A program made the position numbers and the translations under genes. A model generated the notes under the pieces. It saw only the letters and a list, made by a program, of their open reading frames with translations, made no database searches and was not told the origin of the DNA. Source: Geobacillus jurassicus NBRC 107829 (lineage in GTDB: Bacteria; Bacillota; Bacilli; Bacillales; Anoxybacillaceae). Taken from it: 64,000 nucleotides of DNA. Positions within the stretch are counted from its first letter, which is position 1. Every line of letters begins with the position of its first letter. The stretch lies in NCBI RefSeq assembly GCF_001544315.1, contig NZ_BCQG01000002.1, positions 62,001 to 126,000 of the forward strand, read 5' to 3'. Of the stretch, positions 34,510-44,800 are shown in pieces.

Positions 34510-35246
34510 AAAAGATCATCCTGAACATAGTAGTTTTTTTGGCTTGACGAAAGACAAATGATATAGACCAACACCACCATCATCATAATGAGAAGCAAAA
34601 TTGTCCAAACGGGAGCCGTCCGTTCGCTTATGTAAAACAAATAAGGGAGCATGTGCACAGTGAACATATCCAATATAGCCAGTATGATGACGGCAACGAA
34701 GGCGAAAAAGCGATTCCATCCAAAATCAATGAACGCTATAAACAACAATCCGTATATAGCTGTAATAAAAAAATACATAACAAGAAAGTAGGGAAACGAG
34801 CTTTTATCTCCGCTATGCGGCACGTACAAAAAAGCCGCATGGACGTTTTGTATATTGGGATAGATGATGTATTTCGCAAACGTTGTACATAATCCGCCTA
34901 CTGCGGCAACCCAGAGAGACACGCCCCCTGCCAGAACGATGACCAACAACGCTTTATGCAGCCCGATTTGCCTTCGCGTGCGATACCTTCTTAGGACTAC
35001 CCACGCATTAGTTTGAAGCGCGGAGCCTAAAAGAAACAAAAACGCAGGCAGATGAAAAAATTCATATCGATAGAGCAAGATAAAATCTTTAAGACTGTGC
35101 CACTTCCCAACCGTCACCATTCCTAACGGAAAGATGCCCGCCACCATCAACAAAGCCATAACACCCAAAATAATCTTGAGAACGGCTCGTTGTAACATCA
35201 AATCTTGCCAGACGAAAAAAACGTTCTGTCTAGAGAACATCTTCAC
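34506..35246 (-). CDS. Membrane protein of the ABC transporter operon
   Basis: About 246 residues from GTG at 35246 (GGAG 9 nt upstream; ATG at 35240 possible), overlapping the upstream gene by 17 nt. It has about six hydrophobic segments (near residues 21-43, 50-70, 90-115, 135-155, 170-190 and 210-232) joined by short loops. No conserved motif is recognised; the role is inferred from operon position. Confidence 0.7.
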   Translation of the reverse strand: MKMFSRQNVFFVWQDLMLQRAVLKIILGVMALLMVAGIFPLGMVTVGKWHSLKDFILLYRYEFFHLPAFLFLLGSALQTNAWVVLRRYRTRRQIGLHKALLVIVLAGGVSLWVAAVGGLCTTFAKYIIYPNIQNVHAAFLYVPHSGDKSSFPYFLVMYFFITAIYGLLFIAFIDFGWNRFFAFVAVIILAILDMFTVHMLPYLFYISERTAPVWTILLLIMMMVVLVYIICLSSSQKNYYVQDDLL

Positions 35247-36114
35247 TTTTCTTCACTCCATATGAAAATACCCCTACCGCAATCAACAATTGGAGGACAA
35301 ACACGATGACGATTTTCCAATAGGACAATCCTTCCACTGGCTGTGAAGGAATTAAGAAATTAAACGGATCCCAGCCAAGTTGGCTGGTGATAGTCAGCGC
35401 CGCCCAACAAACCATATAAATGATTTGCGGCATCAAAGTAATCAAATATCGATTTTTCAATAAAAAAGAAAATCCCAAACCAAGACAAACGTAGCCGCCG
35501 GCAAACAACCCGCCCATGACATAATACGCGAGAACATACCAATAAGGGGAGATTTGCAATAAAGGAGAAAACAGGAGTTTCTTTTCCCCTTCAAATGAAT
35601 TGTCTGGCAACGGCAACGTGCCATTGACCAATTGCCGGTAGGCCTGTGAAAAACTCGAATAATCCCAATGGTTCGTCAAAAGATTCACCAGCACAACTCC
35701 CAGCACGAGAGGAAGGAGGAACAGGAGGAAAGCACTAATGTAAGCAAACAGAAATTTCCTTCTGTAATAAACGTTTCTTCCCATCCGCGTCAATTGATAA
35801 TGAACATTTCCGCTCTTTCGCTCACGATAAATCGAATCTACCAATGGAATCGACAACAATAGTGGAAAAAGAAAGTAATATAGAGATGAAAGTACATTAA
35901 AGCGGTAGCCCCCTAGACCAACCCATTCAAGGTGGGGGGAAGTCAAGGCGAAAACATTTGGGTCGTGATGATAAATTCGTTGAAGCAACTGCACGTTTTC
36001 ACGATAATCTTTCACCCCCAACACAACGGCGCCAATGACGAGCAACAACAGGCAAGCCACGCTAATATAAAGGTTCCTATTTTTCAAAAGTTTGAGCAAT
36101 TCCGCATACATCAT
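35230..36114 (-). CDS. ABC-2 family membrane protein of the transporter operon
   Basis: About 294 residues from ATG at 36114, with AGGGG just upstream; a longer frame to 36186 has no site. The N-terminal MYAELLKLLKNRNLYISVAC, with one hydrophobic segment, then a large outside loop, then five more segments, is the layout of ABC-2 permeases of the NatB/BcrB kind. It is the first membrane-protein gene after the small secreted protein. Confidence 0.75.
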   Translation of the reverse strand: MMYAELLKLLKNRNLYISVACLLLLVIGAVVLGVKDYRENVQLLQRIYHHDPNVFALTSPHLEWVGLGGYRFNVLSSLYYFLFPLLLSIPLVDSIYRERKSGNVHYQLTRMGRNVYYRRKFLFAYISAFLLFLLPLVLGVVLVNLLTNHWDYSSFSQAYRQLVNGTLPLPDNSFEGEKKLLFSPLLQISPYWYVLAYYVMGGLFAGGYVCLGLGFSFLLKNRYLITLMPQIIYMVCWAALTITSQLGWDPFNFLIPSQPVEGLSYWKIVIVFVLQLLIAVGVFSYGVKKSEDVL

Positions 36115-36143
36115 ATCATCCCCTAATTCTTCTGTTAAGGTCC

Positions 36144-36170
36144 GTCTTCTTCGTGATAATGGAAGAAGAC
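36144..36170 (-). promoter_or_regulatory. Hairpin between the secreted-protein gene and the ABC operon
   Basis: GTCTTCTTC (36144-36152) and GAAGAAGAC (36162-36170) form a perfect 9-bp stem with a 9-nt loop, without a T-run. It lies between two co-oriented genes and could separate their expression levels by attenuation or RNA processing. Confidence 0.4.
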
Positions 36171-36229
36171 GAACCCGATGAAGCAAACCGCTTTCTTATC
36201 CAAGTTGACCGAACATATCTATAACTCAA

Positions 36230-36619
36230 TCAATTGTCGGGATAAAATTTGCCTGCGATGTCAACCGTAACGTAAGTGAAGGATGCATTTTCCGCCACTA
36301 ATGAAACTTTTTTACCAACAGCGCTTTGATCGACCGTGAAATAACGCGTGTCATTGTCGGTTACATCCTTTGCCGTTGGCGACACTTTCGTCGAGCCTTG
36401 CTGAATCCACATATTGGCTTTATATTCAGCGCCAACAACCGAATTTTCCACTTTGCTTTTACTGTTCGTCGCTTTATTGGCGCTTGCTAATTCCGTATCG
36501 CCTTGAAAGCGAGGGAGAACCCCAGCATACGTAACATAAGATGCGGCGCTGACTCCCCCTACCACAATGAATGAGATAAAAGCAAGCAAAGCAGCAACTT
36601 TTTTAAGTCTTTGCTTCAT
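36230..36619 (-). CDS. Small secreted protein upstream of an ABC transporter operon
   Basis: Predicted 129 residues. A clear signal peptide (KQRLKK then AALLAFISFIVVGGVSA) would leave a mature protein of about 100 residues beginning ASYVTYAGVL. The mature part is polar, rich in Thr, Ser, Val, Lys and Asn, has no cysteines, and ends in YVTVDIAGKFYPDN. It is the first gene of the group that continues into three membrane proteins and an ATPase. The layout resembles loci of secreted bacteriocin-like proteins with an ABC export/immunity module (lactococcin 972-like), but I do not see that family's sequence and do not claim it. Confidence 0.65.
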   Translation of the reverse strand: MKQRLKKVAALLAFISFIVVGGVSAASYVTYAGVLPRFQGDTELASANKATNSKSKVENSVVGAEYKANMWIQQGSTKVSPTAKDVTDNDTRYFTVDQSAVGKKVSLVAENASFTYVTVDIAGKFYPDN

Positions 36620-36677
36620 GATTCGATCCCCTCTCCCCTAATCAATTTTTGAAAACGCAGGACCGGTCCTATGAAAT

Positions 36678-36707
36678 ATTATAAAGCTAAAAAAAAAAAA
36701 ACAATAA
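36678..36707 (-). promoter_or_regulatory. Candidate promoter of the secreted-protein operon
   Basis: On the minus strand TTATTG (36707-36702), an 18-nt spacer that is mostly T, and a perfect TATAAT (36683-36678). It lies 59 nt upstream of the start codon. Confidence 0.5.
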
Positions 36708-36860
36708 TTTAACAAAATTAACACCAAATGTCTCTATATCAAAAATTTCAAACTAGGGATTTTATCCATGCTTATAGAAGTGAACAGAACAATGATGAAG
36801 CGTCAGGGGGCTTGGAATATGGTTTTATGGCGGTATTATAAACGATTATTCACAGATACC

Positions 36861-37070
36861 TTGAAGCTTTAACATTTGTCACTCTTATCGAACGTTTGCT
36901 CGACTGTCGAGCGAACGAAGAACGCGCTTCCAGATCCCTAGGTCTGTAAAGCGCATGGTTGTTCAGTCTTCCGTCACGCCTTGACGTGACGGAGGCAAGC
37001 CTGTCGCTTGCCTTCGACAGCCGAAAATGGACAAACCGCTTTTCCGTCAAGGATATGTTAAACTTCTTCG
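36861..37070. mobile_element. MITE-like fold-back element, copy 2
   Basis: Read on the minus strand, its left part (GTTTAACATATCCTTGACGG, then GTCCATTTTCGGCTGTCGAA) matches copy 1 at 14164-14220, and its far end (ATGTTAAAGCTTCAA) matches 14271-14285. It is about 80 bp longer than copy 1; the extra DNA is made of several short hairpins. No protein is encoded. Confidence 0.6.
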
Positions 37071-37117
37071 TTGTATCTATAGTTAATAATGTTTTCTGCA
37101 ACGAAAAAATACAGAGT

Positions 37118-37300
37118 TTTGCAAGGACAAGTGCAGAGAATGACAACTTGACATGGAGCCTCTGGGGGCGTGATTAAAAAGCCAGGAAGCCAGCAATATC
37201 AAGGGCTGGCTATGCCTAAAAAGGCTATCACACCCCCCACTCCATGTCAAGTTGGCCTAAGCCAAATTCTCTGCAGATCTCTGCATTTTTATTTTGCAAT
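37118..37300. mobile_element. Second fold-back element with terminal inverted repeats
   Basis: The left side (TGCAGAGAA, AACTTGACATGGAG, GGGGGCGTGAT; 37132-37174) is mirrored on the right (ATCACACCCCCC, CTCCATGTCAAGTT, TTCTCTGCA; 37227-37275), and TTTTGCAA-like sequence lies outside both. The 150-180 bp unit encodes nothing and looks like a transposase-less insertion-sequence derivative. Confidence 0.6.
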
Positions 37301-37312
37301 AAACATGTTAAT

Positions 37313-37340
37313 AAGGCATTTCCACCAAAGGAAATGCCTT
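37313..37340. terminator. Perfect hairpin downstream of metY
   Basis: AAGGCATTTCC (37313-37323) and GGAAATGCCTT (37330-37340) form an 11-bp stem with a 6-nt loop, 60 nt past the metY stop on the minus strand. No T-run follows, so termination is plausible but not certain. Confidence 0.45.
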
Positions 37341-37402
37341 AAAGAATCTAGCATATTGATCATCGTGTAATATGGCGTTGAATAAGCATCTCCTGATGTC
37401 CG

Positions 37403-38746
<1,344 letters not shown>

Positions 38747-38764
38747 TCATCCTGGTGTCTATAT

Positions 38765-38781
38765 CCAACTAATTCAGTTGG
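38765..38781 (-). promoter_or_regulatory. Palindromic operator candidate in the metY 5' region
   Basis: CCAACT and AGTTGG flank 5 nt, just downstream of the predicted transcription start. The position fits a repressor roadblock; a sulfur regulator of the Rrf2/CymR kind is possible but unproven. Confidence 0.5.
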
Positions 38782-38792
38782 TTTTATATAAA

Positions 38793-38821
38793 AATCTACC
38801 ATTTCCGCTGTGGGCTGTCAA
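38793..38821 (-). promoter_or_regulatory. metY promoter
   Basis: On the minus strand TTGACA (38821-38816), exactly 17 nt, then TAGATT (38798-38793). A perfect -35 with a fair -10. Confidence 0.75.
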
Positions 38822-38843
38822 TTGTATTTTTCAAAAAATCTAA

Positions 38844-38886
38844 AAAATCTCCTTATAGGAGAAGCCCGCTGATTGGCGGGCTTTTC
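38844..38886 (-). terminator. Tandem terminators after gatB
   Basis: A GCCCGC/GCGGGC stem (about 38866-38883) is followed on the minus strand by a second small CTCC/GGAG hairpin and a TTTTTT run. Together they should end the gatCAB transcript; the metY promoter starts 23 nt further on. Confidence 0.65.
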
Positions 38887-38893
38887 TTGTCAT

Positions 38894-40324
38894 TTAGCGC
38901 TTCTTGATTTCTTCCACGAGCAGCTTATTGACAAGCGGCGGGTTTGCTTGGCCTTTCGTCGCCTTCATCACTTGCCCGACGAGGAAGCCGAGCGCACGGT
39001 CTTTGCCGTTTTTATAGTCTTCGACCGACTGCGGGTTGGCGTCCAGCACTTCGAGTACAATTTTGCGCAGCGCTCCTTCGTCGGAAATTTGCACGAGCCC
39101 TTTTTCTTTGACGATTTTCTCCGGGTCGCCGCCGTGTTCGACGAGTTCTTTAAACACTTTTTTCGCGATTTTCGACGAAATCGTACCGTTTTGGATCAGT
39201 TTGATCATCCCAGCCAAGCTTTCCGGCGTCAAGGCGATGTCATGGAGCTCTTTTTGCTCGGCGTTTAAGTACCCGGATACTTCGACCATGAGCCAGTTTG
39301 ACGCCAGTTTCGGATCGGCGCCGTTCGCAACGGTCGCTTCGAAGAAGTCCGCCATTTCTTTTGTCAATGTCAACACTTTGGCATCGTATTCCGGCAAGCC
39401 GAGCTCTTTGACATACCGCTTCCGGCGGGCGTCCGGCAGCTCCGGAATCGAGGCGCGGACGCGCGCTTTCCATTCGTCGTCAATGTAAAGCATAACCAAG
39501 TCGGGCTCTGGGAAGTAGCGGTAGTCTTCTGATCCTTCTTTAACGCGCATCAGCACCGTCGTTTTTGTCGCTTCGTCAAAGCGCCGCGTTTCTTGGCGGA
39601 TGACGCCGCCCGAAAGCAAAATTTTCTCCTGCCGCTTCGCTTCGTACTCGAGCCCCATGCGGACGAAGTTGAACGAGTTTAAGTTTTTCAACTCCGTCTT
39701 CGTGCCGAACTTGTCCGATCCGATCGGGCGAAGCGAAATGTTCGCGTCGCAGCGGAGCGACCCTTCCTCCATTTTGCAGTCGGAGACGCCCGTGTACTGG
39801 ATGATCGCTTTTAGTTTTTCCAAGTAGGCGTATGCCTCTTCCGGCGAACGGATGTCGGGTTCCGAGACGATCTCGATGAGCGGCGTCCCTTGGCGGTTAA
39901 AGTCGACAAGTGAATAGCCGTCGCCTGTGTGGGTCAATTTGCCGGCGTCCTCTTCTAAGTGAATCCGGGTGATGCCGATTTTTTTCTTTTTCCCGTTCAC
40001 TTCAATTTCAATCCAGCCGTTTTTGCCGAGCGGCTGATCGTATTGCGAAATTTGGTACGCTTTCGGGTTATCCGGATAAAAGTAGTTTTTGCGGTCAAAT
40101 TTCGTTTCGGTCGCGATTTCGCAGTTTAACGCCATCGCCGCTTTCATCGCAAATTCGACCGCCTGGCGGTTCAAGACCGGCAGCACGCCCGGATACCCTA
40201 AGTCGATGACGTTCGTTTGCGTGTTCGGGGGCGCGCCGAACGCGTTCGGGCTGCTTGAGAAAATTTTCGATTTCGTTTTCAGCTCGACGTGCACCTCAAG
40301 TCCGATGACCGTTTCAAAGTTCAT
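38894..40324 (-). CDS. gatB: Asp/Glu-tRNA amidotransferase subunit B
   Basis: Predicted 476 residues from ATG at 40324 (GTG at 40327 is less likely). The start [21 protein letters not shown]-type replacement [11 protein letters not shown], and the block [20 protein letters not shown] are diagnostic of GatB. The C-terminal YqeY-like tail domain is complete ([13 protein letters not shown]). GatB binds the misacylated tRNA and phosphorylates the substrate carboxyl. It is third in gatC-gatA-gatB. Confidence 0.97.
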   Translation of the reverse strand: MNFETVIGLEVHVELKTKSKIFSSSPNAFGAPPNTQTNVIDLGYPGVLPVLNRQAVEFAMKAAMALNCEIATETKFDRKNYFYPDNPKAYQISQYDQPLGKNGWIEIEVNGKKKKIGITRIHLEEDAGKLTHTGDGYSLVDFNRQGTPLIEIVSEPDIRSPEEAYAYLEKLKAIIQYTGVSDCKMEEGSLRCDANISLRPIGSDKFGTKTELKNLNSFNFVRMGLEYEAKRQEKILLSGGVIRQETRRFDEATKTTVLMRVKEGSEDYRYFPEPDLVMLYIDDEWKARVRASIPELPDARRKRYVKELGLPEYDAKVLTLTKEMADFFEATVANGADPKLASNWLMVEVSGYLNAEQKELHDIALTPESLAGMIKLIQNGTISSKIAKKVFKELVEHGGDPEKIVKEKGLVQISDEGALRKIVLEVLDANPQSVEDYKNGKDRALGFLVGQVMKATKGQANPPLVNKLLVEEIKKR

Positions 40325-40337
40325 CACCTAACCCCCC

Positions 40338-41795
40338 TTACAACACCGGTTTTTGCTTATGGTAGTCCGTCGCCTGCTCAAACGCATGGGCGACGCGGTA
40401 GACGGTGCTTTCATCGAAGTGCTTGCCAATGATTTGCAAGCCGACTGGCAAGCCGTCGACAAAGCCGCACGGCACAGAAATGGCCGGCACGCCTGCCAAG
40501 TTGACCGGAATCGTCAAAATGTCGTTCATGTACATCGTCAGCGGATCGTTTGTTTTCTCGCCGATTTTAAACGCCGGCGTCGGCGTTGTCGGACCGATGA
40601 TGACATCATATTGTTCAAAGACGTTCTCAAAATCTCGTTTGATTAACGTCCGCACTTTTTGTGCTTTTTTGTAGTACGCATCGTAATAGCCCGAGCTTAA
40701 CGCGAACGTCCCGAGCATAATGCGGCGCTTGACCTCCGCTCCAAACCCTTCGCTTCGTGTCAGTTTATACATATCGATCAAGTTTTTCGCGTTGTCCGTC
40801 CGGTAGCCGTAGCGCACGCCGTCAAAGCGAGCGAGGTTCGCCGATGCTTCCGACGAAGCAAGCAAATAGTACGTCGCGAGCGCATATTTCGAATGCGGCA
40901 GGGACACTTCTTCCCACGTCGCACCGAGCTTCTCAAGTACGTTGAGCGCCTCAAACACCGACTGGCGCACGCCTTCTTCGACGCCTTCGCCTACATATTC
41001 TTTCGGCACGGCAATTTTTAAACCTTTAATATCTCCTGTCAGCGCCTCGACATAGTTCGGCACCGGAATGTTCGCCGACGTCGAGTCCATCGGGTCGACG
41101 CCAGCGATCGCTTGCAATAAATAGGCGTTGTCTTCGACCGTGCGCGTAATCGGGCCGATTTGGTCGAGCGACGACGCAAACGCGACGAGGCCAAAGCGCG
41201 AGACGCGGCCGTATGTGGGCTTCAGTCCGACGACACCGCAAAACGCCGCCGGCTGGCGGATCGACCCCCCCGTATCCGAGCCTAACGAAAACGGCACTTC
41301 ACCGGCCGCCACCGCCGCCGCCGAACCGCCGCTCGAGCCGCCCGGAACGCGCTCTAAGTCCCACGGGTTGCGCGTCAGTTGAAAACCAGAGTTTTCCGTC
41401 GACGAGCCCATGGCGAACTCGTCCATGTTCAGCTTCCCGACCGTGATCGTCCCTGCGGCGTGCAACCGCTCCATGACGGTGGCGTCGTAGATCGGGTCAA
41501 AGTTGTATAAAATTTTGCTTGCGCATGTCGTGCGCAGTCCTTTGGTGACGATGTTGTCTTTAATGCCGATCGGCAAGCCGAACAGCGGGTTCGTTTCTTC
41601 GCCCTTGGCGAGCTGGTCATCCAACTCTTTCGCTTTCGCCCGCGCCTGTTCTTCATTTAACGTTAAAAACGCTTGCACTTTCTCTTCCACTTCGCCGATG
41701 CGGCGGAACGATTCGTCGACTAAATCGGAAATCGATACTTCCTTTTTCTGCAGCAACGTATGTAATTCCGACACCGTATGATCAAAAAGCGGCAT
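40338..41795 (-). CDS. gatA: Asp/Glu-tRNA amidotransferase subunit A
   Basis: Predicted 485 residues. The amidase-signature catalytic triad is visible: Lys79 in GIKDN, the cis-Ser near 154 in [15 protein letters not shown], and Ser178 in [11 protein letters not shown]. GatA releases ammonia from glutamine and channels it to GatB. ATG at 41795 with an AAGGAGGGGG site; 12 nt separate it from the gatC stop. Confidence 0.97.
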   Translation of the reverse strand: MPLFDHTVSELHTLLQKKEVSISDLVDESFRRIGEVEEKVQAFLTLNEEQARAKAKELDDQLAKGEETNPLFGLPIGIKDNIVTKGLRTTCASKILYNFDPIYDATVMERLHAAGTITVGKLNMDEFAMGSSTENSGFQLTRNPWDLERVPGGSSGGSAAAVAAGEVPFSLGSDTGGSIRQPAAFCGVVGLKPTYGRVSRFGLVAFASSLDQIGPITRTVEDNAYLLQAIAGVDPMDSTSANIPVPNYVEALTGDIKGLKIAVPKEYVGEGVEEGVRQSVFEALNVLEKLGATWEEVSLPHSKYALATYYLLASSEASANLARFDGVRYGYRTDNAKNLIDMYKLTRSEGFGAEVKRRIMLGTFALSSGYYDAYYKKAQKVRTLIKRDFENVFEQYDVIIGPTTPTPAFKIGEKTNDPLTMYMNDILTIPVNLAGVPAISVPCGFVDGLPVGLQIIGKHFDESTVYRVAHAFEQATDYHKQKPVL

Positions 41796-41807
41796 AAATC
41801 CCCCTCC

Positions 41808-42098
41808 TTACTCTAAAATGGCCGGCACGCGGAACTGGCCGTCTTGCTGGTCCGGTGCGTTTTTCAACACTTCCTCGCGCGGCAGCCCCGGTTCGGGAAC
41901 ATCCTCGCGCATGACGTTTCTCATATCGAGCACGTGTGAAGTCGGCGGAACGTTCTCCGTATCCAATTCATTCAACTGCTCGGCAAACGTAATGATCGCA
42001 TCGAGCTGTTTCGTAAACATCTCCGCCTCTTCATCCGTAATCGCCAACCGTGCCAAATCGGCGACATGTTTCACTTGTTCAATCGAAATTCGCGACAT
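41808..42098 (-). CDS. gatC: Asp/Glu-tRNA amidotransferase subunit C
   Basis: Predicted 96 residues from ATG at 42098, with GGAGGTGAACAAA upstream; the much longer frame to 42569 is a shadow of the gene on the other strand. The sequence ([22 protein letters not shown], then [23 protein letters not shown]) is classic GatC, which wraps around and stabilises the GatA-GatB interface. First gene of gatCAB. Confidence 0.96.
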   Translation of the reverse strand: MSRISIEQVKHVADLARLAITDEEAEMFTKQLDAIITFAEQLNELDTENVPPTSHVLDMRNVMREDVPEPGLPREEVLKNAPDQQDGQFRVPAILE

Positions 42099-42198
42099 TT
42101 TGTTCACCTCCGCATGGTCGACCTTCCACAATACTATGATGATACCAAACGTTAAGGAAATAAAGCAACATTCCAGCCAACATTTGCTTTGTTGCCCA

Positions 42199-42227
42199 TT
42201 GACACGTCCGAACATATGTACTATAAT
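42199..42227 (+). promoter_or_regulatory. Strong SigA promoter of the heptad-repeat gene
   Basis: TTGACA (42199-42204), exactly 17 nt, then TATAAT (42222-42227): both consensus boxes are perfect. It is 35 nt upstream of the start codon and reads away from gatC. Confidence 0.9.
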
Positions 42228-42261
42228 AGCCATAACTGATGAAAAAGGGGGAATAATGACG

Positions 42262-42825
42262 ATGAGTGAAGCCTTGCTCGCCCAAGTGCTCGACCGCTTG
42301 AACGCGATGGACGGGACACTGCAAAAGCTCGTGGAAGGCCAAGAGCGGCTTGAGCGGGAACAAATCGCCATTCGCCAGGAACAGCAAGAAATCCGGAAAG
42401 AGCAACAAGAAATCCGGAAAGAGCAACAAGAAATCCGGAAAGAGCAACAGGAGATTCGAAAAGAACAACAAGAGATTCGCAAAGAGCAGCAAGAAATCCG
42501 TTTGGAACAACAGCGTCTGCGCCAAGAACAAGATTCGCTTCGCACCGGACAAAAGGAATTGAACGGCATCGTGACCGCCCTTCTTCATCGTCAAGACGAA
42601 ACGGACGCGAAGCTGGAAGCTCTCGCCGCTGACGTCCACCATCTTCATCAGGAATTCGCTTCATTGAAGCAAACGGTGGAACACCTCGAACAAAAAATGG
42701 ACTCCCGCTACGAGCAATTGGCCGCCCAGATCGAAGACATCAAACTGGACTTGAATTTCATCGCCCACCGCACCGTCGATAACGAACGAATCATTTACAA
42801 GCTCAAAGAAATGCTGTTTCGTTAA
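42262..42825 (+). CDS. Coiled-coil protein with exact heptad repeats
   Basis: Predicted 187 residues from ATG at 42262 (GGGGG 10 nt upstream; ATG at 42256 is possible). The centre has five copies of QEIRKEQ and one of QEIRLEQ, flanked by related heptads. The unit is rich in Gln, Glu, Lys and Arg and lacks hydrophobic core residues except Ile, so it may form a single charged helix or a weak coiled coil. The C-terminal half ([19 protein letters not shown] onward) is a conventional coiled coil. A start like that of the protein at 28552 (EALL..VL..) and the same design suggest one protein family. The perfect promoter predicts strong constitutive expression. Function unknown. Confidence 0.8.
   Translation: MSEALLAQVLDRLNAMDGTLQKLVEGQERLEREQIAIRQEQQEIRKEQQEIRKEQQEIRKEQQEIRKEQQEIRKEQQEIRLEQQRLRQEQDSLRTGQKELNGIVTALLHRQDETDAKLEALAADVHHLHQEFASLKQTVEHLEQKMDSRYEQLAAQIEDIKLDLNFIAHRTVDNERIIYKLKEMLFR
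42382..42507 (+). repeat. 21-bp tandem repeat
   Basis: Six in-frame 21-bp units; the first three (CAAGAAATCCGGAAAGAGCA plus A) are identical, the last three differ by silent changes and one Lys-to-Leu change. It is a coding minisatellite, likely to vary in copy number. Confidence 0.85.
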
Positions 42826-42856
42826 TCGATTCTCAATACGGAAGGAGCCCGCCGCC

Positions 42857-43635
42857 ATGAATGTTGCGTTTGACCATCTCGTCCATTTGACCGAGCGGCC
42901 GGAACAGGCGAAAGCTGCGTTTGAACAGTTGGGGTTTACATCCATCCATGGCGGCCGCCATCCGTCATGGGGAACGTATAATGCTTTGTGTTATTTCGAC
43001 CATTTGCGCTACATCGAATGGATCGGCATTGCCGATGAGCAGACGGCAAAAACGTGCGGAAATCCGCTCATCGCCCAGCTTGTCGCCGACCGCGAAGACG
43101 GAAACGGCTTTTCCCAGTTCGCCTTTCGAACGAACGATATCGAAACGTTGGCCGCACAGCTCAAAAACAAAGGGTTCACCCCGATCGGGCCGCTCCCTGG
43201 CAGCCGCCAGCGCTATGATGGCAAACGATTGACGTGGACCATGCTGTTTATAGAAGACGACATAGACGGGGCGTTCCGTTACCCGTTTTTTATCCAGTGG
43301 GGCGATGACGATGACGTGCGGATGAATGAGCTGGCGCCGCTGATTCGCCACCCGGTTGGGTCTCTTTCTTTGTCGTCCATCAGCGTCTATACGCTCGACC
43401 TTCGCCGCACCATCGACGTGTATCGGCGGCTGTTTGGCCTTCCTGACCCCCGCTTTGGGCGCGATGAGGCAGGTGCGTACGCTGAACTAGCCGTCGGCGG
43501 CATTACCCTTCATTTTTATGAAGCCCAGCCCACCGCCAGCCGTCGACGCGTCCGTTTTTGTGCCGGCTTGTGGGTATACAGGAGCAGCACCGCATTGAAA
43601 TAGATGGCGGGACGTATATCGTTTCCAGATCGTGA
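42857..43635 (+). pseudogene. VOC/glyoxalase-like domain gene with a frameshifted end
   Basis: The ATG at 42857 follows GGAAGGAG. The first 225 codons encode a glyoxalase-like (VOC, PF13468-type) protein with two beta-alpha-beta halves (NVAFDHLVHLTERPEQAK and SSISVYTLDLRRTIDVYRRLFGLP). After about 43530 the frame turns into arginine-rich nonsense and stops at 43603, while the +1 frame continues sensibly (RPFLCRLVGIQEQHRIEIDG, then GTYIVSRS) to a stop at 43633-43635. A one-base indel near 43525-43540 explains this. The product would be nearly full length with a wrong tail; function may be lost or only altered. Confidence 0.7.
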
Positions 43636-43714
43636 CGGACATTCCTGTTCTCACATACTCCCCTTTGCCGCCGAATAAGATGGAATTAACCGCGCCTTCA
43701 TCCTGGCGCGGTGA

Positions 43715-44732
43715 AAACGGCAAGGGCGGCGAAATTGCCGGCGGAAACGATCGGCTTCCAAAGGCATTTCTGCCAAAACTGAAGGATGAGATCTTCTTTA
43801 GCCATAAAGTGCAAAAAATCGTTCAGCACGAAAACAGCGTCACCATCCACGCCACCCATACAAAAATTCTCCAGCCGTTTCAAATCACAGCAGATCGCGT
43901 GATCATCACCATCCCGTTTTCAATTTTGCAGTTTGTTGAAATGGAGCCGCGCCATTCGTTTTCCGAAAACAAATGGAAAGCCATTCGCGAACTGCATTAT
44001 GCCGGTTCAACGAAAACCGGCATCCAGTTTAAAACACGGTTTTGGGAAAAGGAAGGGATGTTCGGCGGCAAAACGGTCTCGGACTTGCCGATTCGATACA
44101 CCCAATACCCAAGCCAAGGCATCGGCACTACGGGACCGGGCGTTGTACTAGCCAGTTATACGTGGGAAGATGACACGATCCCATGGGACAGCTTAGGCGA
44201 TGGGGAGCGGCTTGAATATACGCTAAAAAACTTAGCTGTCATCCATGGCGAACAAGTCTACCGTGAATTTGAAACGGGAACAAGCCATAGTTGGGTGCGC
44301 TATCGATTAAGTCCAAGATTTTGTGTAAAAAGAAACGGAAAAAGTAGTTTGATTTCTCCAAATCGCTGAACCAAGAAATGAAAATTTACACAATAATCAG
44401 GACTTGATCCTTTTTAGATGAAGTCCAAGAATTTGTGTAAAAAGAAGCGGGGCCGTAGCACCAAGCGGTTCTATTTTCCGGAAACTTAAGTTCGCTGGAT
44501 GAGAGTCGGATTTTACACAAACATTAGGACTTGATCGCGCTATCCATACTCCGGCGGCGCCTTCACGATGATGAAGCCGAACCAAGTGACAGAGCTGTCG
44601 CCGTATATCGCCGCTCCCGAAGGAAGAGTGCATTTTGCCGGGGAGCATGCTTCCACTCATCACGGTTGGATTCAAGGAGCCATCGAATCCGGCATCCGCG
44701 TCGCTCATGAAGTGAACGACTTACCAGCCGGA
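43715..44732 (+). pseudogene. Flavin amine oxidase, truncated and interrupted by a mobile element
   Basis: The frame from about 43715 (GGNDRLPKAFLPKL) through 44304 (SHSWVRY) is the middle of a flavin-containing amine oxidase (MAO family). After the inserted element the same protein resumes at 44545 (PYSGGAFTMMKPNQ, then GRVHFAGEHASTHHGWIQGA, the C-terminal FAD-binding motif) and stops at 44732. Removing 44305-44544 restores one continuous frame. The N-terminal Rossmann FAD-binding motif is missing altogether, so a deletion upstream also occurred. Confidence 0.88.
44305..44536. mobile_element. Non-autonomous insertion element in the amine oxidase gene
   Basis: A 232-bp element with imperfect terminal inverted repeats of about 26 bp (GATTAAGTCC...TTGTGTAAAA against GATCAAGTCC...TTGTGTAAAA), flanked by an exact 8-bp target duplication, GCGCTATC, at 44297-44304 and 44537-44544. 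Internally the end sequences appear again back to back (44387-44440), so it looks like two short units fused. No transposase. The 8-bp duplication would suit mobilisation by an IS256-type enzyme. Confidence 0.85.
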
Positions 44733-44800
44733 TAAATAGCCATAGCGCCCTTCGCCCAGCAATAGAAAAGGCGGCGAACCGTTCCGCCTCCCCCCAATCG

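Noticed and set aside
36861-37070. A known regulatory RNA or riboswitch
   Set aside because: The several hairpins do not match a class I know, and the related copy with terminal inverted repeats at 14.2 kb favours a mobile element.
41808-42569. A long minus-strand frame that includes gatC and appears cysteine/serine-rich
   Set aside because: Its upstream part is the antisense shadow of the heptad-repeat gene; the gatC start with GGAGGTG at 42098 is clear.
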